Position numbers and translations under genes: made by a program
The notes under the pieces: generated by a model
What the model saw: the letters and a program-made list of their open reading frames with translations, nothing else
The model's database searches: none
Told to the model about the DNA's origin: nothing
Origin: Okeania sp. SIO2B3
Lineage (GTDB): Bacteria; Cyanobacteriota; Cyanobacteriia; Cyanobacteriales; Microcoleaceae
Reading direction: 5' to 3'
Length of the DNA: 32,178 bases
Assembly (NCBI RefSeq): GCF_010672525.1
Contig: NZ_JAAHGH010000088.1
Location: forward strand, 1-32,178
Part shown: positions 1-10,300 of the stretch, in pieces
Layout: each line of letters starts with the position of its first letter
Position numbering within the stretch: the stretch's first letter is position 1

Positions 1-941
1 CTAGGAATGTTCTGAATTGTCTCCATCCTAAATCGGATACCCACCCCTCTTGCTCCCCTCCCGGGAGGGGATGGGGGTGGGTTACGGTTTTTTACCATAC
101 CAGAAACATTCAAGTCCTCTAAAACAACTGTTTGGTTTTCACGAATTATTTTAGTAGATAATTTATGTAGAAAATCTGTCAAGCGTATCTTTCAGCTTGG
201 CATGGAATTTAGCCACTCTAACCCTGGCTTTTTCATACCTTTTTGACCCTTTAGTTTTATGAGATAATGTCTTACTTAACTTTCTTAATTTCTTAATTCG
301 TTTCTTCAGAGGCTTAGGAGCATCAACCTTTGTACCATCGCTAAATGTAGCAAAAGTTTTAATACCTAAATCTATACCTACTGAATTATCAGTTCTCAGT
401 AAGATTTCTGGTTGTATTTCTACTACAAAACTCAAGAAATATCTATGAGCTGAATCTTTGATTACTGTTACTGATGATACAACAGTAGGTAATTCTCTTG
501 ACCATATAATTTTCAGCTTTCCAATTTTCGCTCTTCTAGACTTTATCCTGACCAACTTTAAACCCTCATGCATGTAAACCTAGCAGTCTGCGCGTGATTT
601 CCTGATGCATGAATTTAGGAGGTTTAACAGGTTTTCCTTTTCTCTGGCCTTTAGTCGATTTAAAAAAGTTAGAGCAACGCCTGGTTTAAATCATTCAATG
701 ATTGCTGCAATGGTATGTTAGAAACCTCTGATAACCATTCTCTTTCTTCAGTCTTTTTAGCAGATGTAATAAAAAGCTTTTGTAGTTCTGAATTAGTAGA
801 TTTCTTTTCTCCTGATTTATACCTCTGTTGGCAGAAGAGAGACTATCATTCACTCGCCACACGGACACAGCCAAATAGCTTGGCTAATCGGTATTTTTGT
901 CCCGGCGTTGGATATATACGGTACTTAAATCTAGCTTTCAT
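1..941 (-). pseudogene. tnpB: IS200/IS605-family tnpB (OrfB) pseudogene, continues past the left edge
   Basis: Reading leftwards from an ATG at 941, the first residues are MKARFKYRIYPTPGQ, a typical TnpB N-terminus. The TnpB sequence then runs through all three frames: a frameshift/stop near 845, a middle part with LQKLFITSAKKTEEREWL, then the open stretch 573-163 holding the RuvC-I motif GIDLGIKTFATFSDG. Another frameshift near 170 leads to VVLEDLNVSGM, which carries the RuvC-II glutamate. After a palindromic insertion (38-84) the reading resumes as SDLGWRQFRTFL at the window edge. The zinc-ribbon and RuvC-III parts would lie to the left. TnpB proteins are RNA-guided nucleases encoded by IS605/IS607-type elements, but this copy has several frameshifts and cannot make a full protein. 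No tnpA is visible beside it. The 136-codon open stretch at 163-573 is a fragment of this pseudogene, not an independent gene. Confidence 0.9.
38..84. repeat. GC-rich palindromic repeat inserted in tnpB
   Basis: The arms read roughly ACCCACCCC...CCCCTCCC and GGGAGGGG...GGGGTGGGT around a central CCCGGG. The repeat replaces a few codons between KNR and SDLGW of the flanking tnpB, where intact relatives have a short KLSRAI-like stretch. Its base composition is far from that of the AT-rich surroundings, so it is a mobile or dispersed palindrome that landed in the dead transposase gene. Confidence 0.75.
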
Positions 942-949
942 AACTTGAC

Positions 950-1040
950 GCATCAAACTAATAATATAATAACATATTTATAGACCATATTCAACTAAAA
1001 AGTCGCCCGCTTATGGGCGAGGCTTGAAACCCATTTTTCT
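950..1040. other. Probable left end of the tnpB element, with a short hairpin
   Basis: Just upstream of the tnpB start is a stem-loop CGCCC-GCTTAT-GGGCG at 1004-1019. IS200/IS605 elements have subterminal hairpins rather than inverted terminal repeats, so this is a candidate end. The exact cleavage site cannot be fixed from one copy. Confidence 0.4.
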
Positions 1041-1066
1041 GGTCAACAGGCCAAACGCATACTAAT

Positions 1067-1243
1067 TAGACATCTCCAGAAAATAAATCTTTTAACTAGA
1101 GTAAGCTAAGGATACGAAAAATTCACCCTAAAAAATCTTTTTTCGTGCCTTTGCGCGTAAAAATATCTTACCTGTTGCCTGTTGCTTTCCGGAGCTGTTG
1201 CCTACTCCTACAAAAAATCTATATCTTTATTCGGAGATGTCTA
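1067..1243. mobile_element. Miniature inverted-repeat element, TAGACATCTCC family, copy 1
   Basis: The ends are a perfect 11-bp inverted repeat, TAGACATCTCC (1067-1077) and GGAGATGTCTA (1233-1243). The interior is nearly identical to the copy at 22539-22704 over most of its length (shared AAATAAATCTTTTAACTAGA and CAAAAAATCTATATCTTT). It contains CTGTTGC heptamers and the string CTTTCCGGAGCTGTTGCCTA, which also occurs inside an unrelated element at 19774-19903. There is no coding capacity. It lies directly after the stop codon of the CHAT gene. Confidence 0.85.
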
Positions 1244-1302
1244 TATATACACTGACGAGGGAGAGGGCTAAATATTCATTACAACCTTCATATTCCGCTC
1301 CA

Positions 1303-4300
1303 CTACCAAGGACTACCTACCATTGTAAACCCTGCCCAGTAATAGGGATGAGAGAAATTTTTCTGATTCATCTGAGCTAGTTCTGGAGGTAAAGGCATTT
1401 CTCCACGGCCTCCTGAAACTTTTAATATACCATTTTCGATAACAACTTTACCTTTCAACATTGCTATTTGTGCTTCTCGTAATGCTTCGGATTTAATACT
1501 AACATTACCTAAGTTAGAGTAAAATTCTGTCATTAATCCTAATGTTCCTTCATCATTAACTAACCATAAACTTGCTAATGCTGATTTAACTCCGGTTGCT
1601 ATTGCTAACCCGGCAAAACCTAGTTCAGAATTTTTATCTCCTACTGCTGTACGACAGGCGGATAATACTAATAGTTCAACTTCGGGGTTATTCCATTTTA
1701 AATCGCGCATTTGATGTAGGTGTAATTTATCGTTCCATAGTTGAATATAAGATTTACTGGTATTGCTTCCTCTAAATTCTGCATGGGTGGCTAGGTGAAT
1801 AATTGGATAGGGATAATTTTGGCGTTGGTTAATTAGGTTTTTTCGAGTGAATTCTTCGTTGAGGAAAATATTACCTTGTTGTGAATTTTTTGTAATGGCT
1901 TTTAATTCTACTGGTACTGCTGGTAAGGGTGGTTTGTTAGAAAATTTACTGGCTCCCATGGCTAAAAGTTTTGTATTTTTGAGGGAGTTATACTTACTGT
2001 TTATTAAGCTGACACTTGGTATTAAACTAATGTTATATTTTTCGATTAAAAATTGTTTTCCGTCATGTAAAGCTGCTAGGGGTAAGAGGCGAAAACCTGC
2101 GTCCATACTAAATAGTAATGTATCAATATTTGCTGCTTCTAATTCTGTTGAGATTGGAGATATTAACCAGTTGTAGAGTTTTTTTGCTGTTGGTAAATAG
2201 TTATGATTTTTACGTTTTTTTGAGTCGGTAATATCTAGATAAAATTGTATGGCAACTTCCCATAATTTTTCTCTATTGACTTGATAAATAGTTTTGAGAA
2301 TAGATTGACCGTCGGGGGTGAATAATATTAGTTGTAGTTGGTCTTGATGAACTTTGACGTAGATAACTGCTGATTTTTTTCCGGTCTGATGGTGCATATC
2401 TACTAAGATTTCTCGGACGTTTTTTGTGGATAGTAATTTTTGGTCGAAATTTTCTCCTAGATAATTTGAATATTCATCAATTCGGTTTTTTTCTAGGGCT
2501 AATATCATTTGGGAGGTTGATATATCTATTGTTAATGGATTGGTTGGGGTTAGATTTAATTGTGGTAATTGTAATCGTTGTGATTGTAATTGTTGATTGA
2601 TTTGGCTTGAATTTGGTTGAGGGTTATTAGGGTTATTAGGGTTATTAGGGTTATTAGGGTTATTAGGGTTATTGGGGTTATTGGGGTTATTGGTATTGTT
2701 AGAGCTGATCGAATTGTTGGGGTTTGTGCTGATGAGAGTTTCATTGTTATTTTGTGGGGATTGAATGGTATTTTGAATCGTGGTTGGTCTGGAAAAGTTA
2801 GTAATATTGCTGGTTTGTGTGCCAGAGATATTTGCTGGATTTTCTCGGGAATTTCTATTAATAGCTGAAGTAGGAATTATGGGATTGGAGTTATTATTTA
2901 TTGTTGATGGATTGGTATTAGTTGAAGTTGAGATTTGATTATTATTAACTATGGGAGATTGAGAGTAGTTGGTAATTGGTGATGGGTTATTAGTGAGTGT
3001 TGTTGATGGTGGAGTTAGGTTATTGGTTAGTGTTGGGGGTGAATTTTCAGATATTTGTGTAGTGGGATTAATTATTGTTGGTGTTGGGGGTGAATTTTCA
3101 GATATTTGTGTAGTGGGATTAATTATTGTTGGTGTGGGAGTATTGTTAATAGTTGAAGGTGGGGATGTGGGAATTCTAGAAGTCGAATTATTTTCTACTG
3201 CTGAACTAATATTATTATTTGGTTGATTAAGATTAATTTTGCCTGTATCTGTCAAGATTTCACCTGTGTTAATTTGACCAACTTCAGTAGTCAGATTAAT
3301 ATTGCCACTTCCTTGAGGAGCGGTGGAAGTAATATTACCTGTATTTATATTATTTCTAGCACTAATATCAATGTCGCCAGCAGTGCCTATTTCTGCTTGA
3401 GTCGTAATATTATTTGTATTCACAGAACCTGCCTGACTATTAACAGAAATATTTCCACTATTCTCCCCACCGATAGAACTAATATTACCTGTATTTATAT
3501 CGCCTCTTGCTCCAATATTTATATCCCCAGAATTTCCAGCTTCGGCAATTGTTTCAATATTATTAGTATTAACAGAACCCTCCTGACTATTAACAGAAAT
3601 ATCTCCACTATTCTCCCCACCAATAGAACTAATATTTTCAGTATTAATACCATATCTTGCAGCAATATCTATATCCCCAGAATTTCCAGCTTCGGCAATT
3701 GTTTCAATATTATTTGTATTCACAGAACCTGCCTGACTATTAACAGAAATATCTCCACTATTCTCCCCACCGATAGAACTAATATTTTCAGTATTAATAC
3801 CATATCTTGCAGCAATATCTATATCCCCAGAATCTCCATTTTCAGCTTCAGTTACTACATCATTAGTATTAACTGAACCATTATTACTCTCAACAGAAAT
3901 ATCTCCACTATTATTATTGCCATAGGTACTAATATTCTCTGTATTAATATCCCCTTCCGCATTAACATCAATATTACCCGAGTCTCCAGAATTGCCACTA
4001 GATTCAATATTTCCCGTATTTACCTCGCCATTATCGCTACTAACCTCTATATCTCCACTATTTTCTCCACCACTAGAATTAATGTCCTCAGTATCAATAT
4101 CTTCTCCCGCTTCGACAGTAATATTCTCCGAGTTACCAGAGTTGGAGAGAGACTCAATATTTTGAGTAGTAATAGAACCATCAGCAGCAATAACTTCCAC
4201 TTCTCCCGATGAGCGATCGCCTATTGATTGAATATTGGCCGTATTAATATCACCTTGAAAATTATAGGTATTGAGGCGGATATTACCACTACTACCATTA

Positions 4301-7300
4301 TCGGCGAGAGTTTGAATTTTACGAGTGGTAATAGTACTGTTATTACTTTGGATATTAACATCCCCACTTTGCCCGGGTCCAAATGAGGCAATGTTATTGA
4401 TGGTGACACTACCATCAGCATTGAGATTAATATCTCCTCCAGTACCGTTAACAGAATAGGAGGCAATATGGTTAATATCAATATTTCCGCTGTTGCTTTC
4501 GATAGTAATATTCCCGCTGGTCTCATTGTGACTGGTAGAGAAAATATCGCCAATTTTAATGTTACCTATTTCACTACTGGCGCTAATATTACTGCTATTT
4601 TTACCTCCTATTCCACCAATACCACCCACAGTAATATTTTCTTTAGCAGAAAGAGTAATATTGCCACCCGTGCCATTGTTTGCTTTTGTTGCTAAGTTGG
4701 CGACAAAACGTTCAAAGAAGGTGGCAACTTCCAGAGAAGTAATATCTATGTCTGCTGGAAATTCATTAATAATTCCTGCAGTTGTGTCGATAGATCCGTC
4801 GTGGGATGTAATAGTAATATCTCCACCACGGTTATCTTCTCCTGCTTCTTCCCCAGAATAACTGAGAATATTAGCGGTATTAATATTATTGTTGGCAGTA
4901 ATATTCACATTTCCCGCGTCACCTGCTTCAGAGCTAGACCGTAATGTTCCACCAGTTACATCGATCGCTCCTCCTGCATTTAGGGTAATGTCTCCTCCTC
5001 TACCAATACCGAAGGAGTTCGCATCAATACTGGCAGTGGAAATATTTCCTTCTGCGTTGAGGGTGACATTTCCTGCTTCGTTGTTAGACCAAGATAATAT
5101 TTTGCTGTTGGTAGTATTGATGTCTCCGGTGGAGTTGAGGGTAATATTTCCTGATGTTTCTAAGTCGGTAACTGTGGATATTGGTTCTGTCGCTTCAATA
5201 TTTCCTGCTGCGGTAATTTCAATTTCCCCTCCACCGGAGGTTAAAACGCCTCTAATTAAATCTGTGGTATTCCCAATACTCAGTCCCTGGGTGGGAGAGT
5301 TGAAAAATACTCCGGCACTACCTGCTCTAGCTTCTAAATTATTTACTTCTAAATTAATTGGTTGTGATGATGAACCTATTCCACCACTGTTGCGAGTTTG
5401 GAAAATAGTGTTGTTTGCTCTGACTAGGGAATTTTCTGAGGCACTGAAAATATTACCTCCTTCGGCGTTAACTATTACTGTTCCAGTTGTGCGGAGGTTG
5501 CTGATGGTAATATCTCCAATTTCTCCGAGAGTACCTAACTGAATTGTAATATTTCCACGACCTGCATCTAGGATGGTATCTTCTGCCATGGTTATATTAC
5601 CTCTACCTACTTGGCGATAATTAATATCTGCATTATTGTCATTAGCGCTGAGAGTAATATTCCCATTTCCCTCAGAAGTATCTATGTCAGCATTGATATT
5701 TATATTGCGACCTGCTTTTAACTCCAAATTGGAAATTTCATCAGAATTAATAGGTTCGTTAATAGTAATATCATTGTGTGCTTGTAAACTAACTTCACCC
5801 TTTTGGTCGTTAACTTGGTCAGCATCACTATTAATACTACTGTCAGAGTCTGAGTTAAAAGCATCCTCTTCCCCACCATCAACAATAGTTATATTTTTTG
5901 CCGGGTTAATTTCACCAATTTCAATACTGCCGTTGTTAGCATTCATATTGATATTTCCATCCTCGCCATTTTCAGCAGTAGTATTTAACTCTCCCGCATT
6001 AGTATTAATATCGCTAGAGTTACTGGTGAGGTTAATATTACCTCCTCCTTCTATTCCTGATGTATTGATATTTCCAGTGTAAATTCTCTGTTCAGCATTA
6101 AAAGTAATATTTCCACCCCTACCTTCCGAAGATAAGTTGAGTAAACCCAAACTGGTGTCGATATTACCCGAAGCACTCGTAATATTAATGTCGCCCCCTT
6201 GTTGAACTCCCGCAGTATCGATGTTGCCAGTAATAACTGAATTATTTGCAGTTAGGGAAATATTGCCTGAGTTGGTGCCAGTAGAACCTGAATTTAATCT
6301 CCCACCAGTAGTATCAATAGTACCAACCGCATCTAAAGTTATCTCTCCCCCATTACCCAGAGAAGAAGCAGAATTTGAGTTTATACTACTTGTGAAAATA
6401 TTACCTCCACTTGTGAGAGTAATATCCCCTGCATCTCGGTCTCTAGAACTAGAGTCAAGGCGATCAATGCTAGTGTCAATATTTCCTCCTGCTTGAATAT
6501 TAATATTTCCTCCATTGCCACTTTCGTTAGATGAGGCAAGTACTTTTTCAGTAAAAATATTACCCTCTGCTGTCAAAGAGACATTTCCCCCATCTCCTTT
6601 AGAGGAAACAGCTTGTATTTGCTTTGCCCTAGTATCAATATTGCCCCCTGCGGTCAAAGTGACATTCCCACCTTTATTTTCATTCCCATCATCAGGGAAG
6701 TTTGGGGTTACTAATGACGAGGCAGAAATAAAGTCTGTGATTATATCTCCATTAGCTGTCATTTCAATATCTCCAGCATCCCCAGTACTATCAGAACTAA
6801 CTCCTCCGCTCGTATCAATATTACCGCCAGCTTCTAGAGTGATGTTTCCTCCACTGTTACTACTGTAAGTCCTAGAAAGAATGTTACCCGTTAAAATATT
6901 TCCACCTGCTGTAAAAATAATATTTCCAGAGTTTCCTCTTTCAGAAACAGAGTTAACAGTTCCACCTGTGGTATCTATATTACCTCCAGCTTCTAGAATA
7001 ATATTTCCTCCCTCGCCAATTGGTATGAATGAGGCAGGGTTGAAATTTTCACTAACTATTGAGTCTGAGGAAAAAGATGATATTTTACTGGTTGTAATGT
7101 CGTCTTTTGCTCTAATTTCAATATCTCCGCCGTTACCATAACTAGATGCGGAAATAACTATACCTTCGGTAGTAACTATTGAACCCGAACGACTCTCTAT
7201 TTTTATCTGACCACCAGACCCATTTCCACCAGCAAAAGTATCCACATTTGCTGTGTGAATATCTCCTTCTCCTATAAGAGTAATATTACCTCCACCTCCT

Positions 7301-10300
7301 AACTCCGAATAGGCATTAATTTTACTTTCCGTTGTATCAATTCCACCATTATTACTTTCAATAATTATATTCCCTGCATCTCCCTCACTTATCGCCGTAG
7401 AAATATCTTCGGTAACTATAATTTGACCTTCTGCCGAAAGTTGAATATCTCCTCCTTCAGTAGTTGAAATTCCCATAACATTTTCCCTCACACCACCAAT
7501 ATTTATTCCTCCCAAAACTTCAAAAAATGCTCCATTACTACCAGCCACTGCCTCTAATTTTTCTGCGTTTAAACGCAAGGGTACTTCAGATAAACCAATC
7601 CCACCATTCCCAGAAGTTCGGAATAAAATACTACCAGCATTTATCGAAGAATTTTCCGAAACACTTTCAATATTTCCCCCATTGGCATTAACCAAAACTC
7701 GACCTGTTGTAGTTAAATTTGCCAATTTTATATCTCCTACTTCTCCCAAATTTCCTAACTCAATTCTAATATTTCCACTTCCAGCCTCTAAATTTGTTCC
7801 TTCTCCTTGAATAATACTTCCTATTCCTCCATCATCACTTTCTATTACTGGTATAAAACCTCCTATATCATCTGTAGTTGGTTCACTGGCTGCCCCTAAA
7901 TTTGTTTCGTCTTCTGAAATTATATTGTCTATTGCTAAATTTGTTTCGTCTCCTAAAATTATATCTGGTATTTCCCCTGAATTATTCTCTCCTACTTCCT
8001 GACTATTCCCTTGAATAAAAATATTTCCATTCCCATCTACCGTCTTAATATCTGCATTTATATTCACACTTTCACTGGCAGTCAACCTCACATTATTCCC
8101 TGCTTCAATTCCTTCTTCAATATTCAAATCTCCATCCACATTTAACCGAATTTTTCCAGCCCTACCACCTGTATAAATCCCTGTTAATTCTCCATTTACC
8201 CCACCAATTGTTAGAGATGAAATAGCATCTATTAATACCCCAGCCTTGCCTGTAATTGCTTCTAAATTATGTACATTTAATCGCAATGGATTTTCTGATA
8301 ATCCTATCCCTCCTTGTCCACGAGTTCTTAAAAGTATGGTGTCTGCTGTAATTAAACTATTAGATGAAACTTGAGTAATATTACCACTATTAGCATTAAG
8401 TATTACTCGTCCCTCTGTGGTTAAATTAGCTAGATTTATATCTCCTATTTCACCTAAACCACCTAATCTAATAGCGATAGTTCCATTTCCAGCATTTAAT
8501 GTTGTTCCTTCTCTTTGATTAATCGAAGCTACTCCGTCACTACGATTGTTTATATTGGCATTATTATCATTGCCAAATAAAGTAATATTTCCGTTACCTG
8601 TAGATGTGTCAATATCCGCATTTATATTAATACTTCGACCAGCTTTTATCTCTACTGATGAGTCAGTTTCGATTTTTTCATTTACTGTTATATCATTGTC
8701 AGCTTGCAGAATTATTTCTCCTGATAAATCTTCAATATTTTCAGCAGAAATTGTGACGTTAGAATTTTCATCTTGAGCAAAGGGGTCTGTTGCTATTTCT
8801 GCTTCTGTTATTTCTGAATTATCAGTATTTTCAGTATTTTCAACTTCAGAATTATCCCCTGTTATTTCAGAATCAGAATCAGAATTTTCAGTTACTTCTG
8901 AATTTTCAATATTTTCAGTATTTTCAACTTCAGAATTATCCCCTGTTGTTTCCGAATTAGAATCAGAATTTTCAGTTACTTCTGAATTTTCAATATTTTC
9001 AGTATTTTCAACTTCAGAATTATCCCCTGTTGTTTCCGAATTAGAATCAGAATTTTCAGTTACTTCCGAATTGTCAGAATTTTCAGTAGATTCAACTTCA
9101 GAATTATCCCCTGTTGTTTCAGTTTCTTCTGACTCTCCCACCTCAATATTTTCCGGGTCTAATAAAATCGTTCCAGAATTTCCAGATGCAGCACTAACAT
9201 TAATACTTCCATCAAAAATCAACCGTTGTTTTCCCGAAACTTCAACAAACCCACCATCCCCAGAAAATTCACCACCTTTAGCACTAATATTTCCCCCAAA
9301 ATTAGTAATGCCATCCGACCAAACTATTACCCTTCCTCCATCACCATAACTAATAGCATCAGCCGAAATAAACGAATTTCCATCAACAAAAGTTTGCCGA
9401 GAATTACTCACTATTCCATTGCCTTGAAAATCACCTCCAATTAATATTATTCCCCCTCCATTAAAACCATTAGCATTAATATTGGCATCTATCACTGCCA
9501 CGCGATCGCCCAAAAGATTAATCTGTCCACCAACATTATATCCCCCCTGACCCCCCTTTGAAAGGGGGGGAGTTGTTGATACATCTATATTTCCCGAAGC
9601 GAAAGCATCTCCCGATACATCAGCAACTATTGTATTTGTATCTATCAAAACCACATCACCATCAGCATTAACAGTCATAGATGTAGCGTGAGTTATTTCT
9701 CCTCCCGTTAATAACTGTGGTAAAGATAGGGGAGTAAAATTAGAAATATCTGCCTCATTTTCCACTGATGACGCAACTTCCAAACTTAATAAATGTCCTG
9801 GTTGAGATATTCTCAGAGTACTACCACCTTCCACTGCAGCGATCGTAATATTACCCCCTGCTGTAGAGAGTTCCCCAGTATTAACGACCGTACCACCAAG
9901 TAAAGTCAGATTTTCACCAGGAGTTAAACTTAAATTTCCTTCATTAACTATAACGCCTGGGTTTGATACGTTAAAACGATAACCACTGGGGTTTCCGACT
10001 AAATTTGCATAATCATTTGTTCCCATGGCCTGAAACCAGAAATTATTACCGTTAAACCCAATACCAGTCGCCGTCGTAACGCTGAATGAAGCGGGTACAT
10101 TAAGACTAGCATTCTGACCGAAAATAATTCCCGCAGGGTTCATCAGAAAGAGGTTGGAGTTACCACCGATGACTTGAATTAAACCGTTAATAATAGAGGC
10201 ATTTCCCCCTGTGACTCTGCCTAAAATATTTCGGGTATCTGGGGTAGTAAGAAAATTAGCTGTTTGGCCGGAGTGGAGGTTAAATTGGTCAAAACTGTGG

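Noticed and set aside
715-948. 77-codon plus-strand open frame
   Set aside because: It lies antisense to the clearly recognisable N-terminal part of the tnpB pseudogene.
2621-2692. Telomere-like repeat as a possible chromosome or plasmid end
   Set aside because: It is internal to an open reading frame and encodes an in-frame Asn-Asn-Pro tract.
3421-4020. CRISPR-like appearance of regular direct repeats
   Set aside because: The repeats are coding, tandem at 150 bp with no unique spacers, and the whole stretch is one reading frame. No cas gene is present.
3223-9444. Many long open frames on the plus strand across the CHAT gene (for example 3223-3876 and 4889-5542)
   Set aside because: They are antisense readings of the repetitive beta-helix gene, low in complexity (Ile/Ser/Asn or Pro/Val/Ser rich), and lack ribosome-binding sites and recognisable domains.
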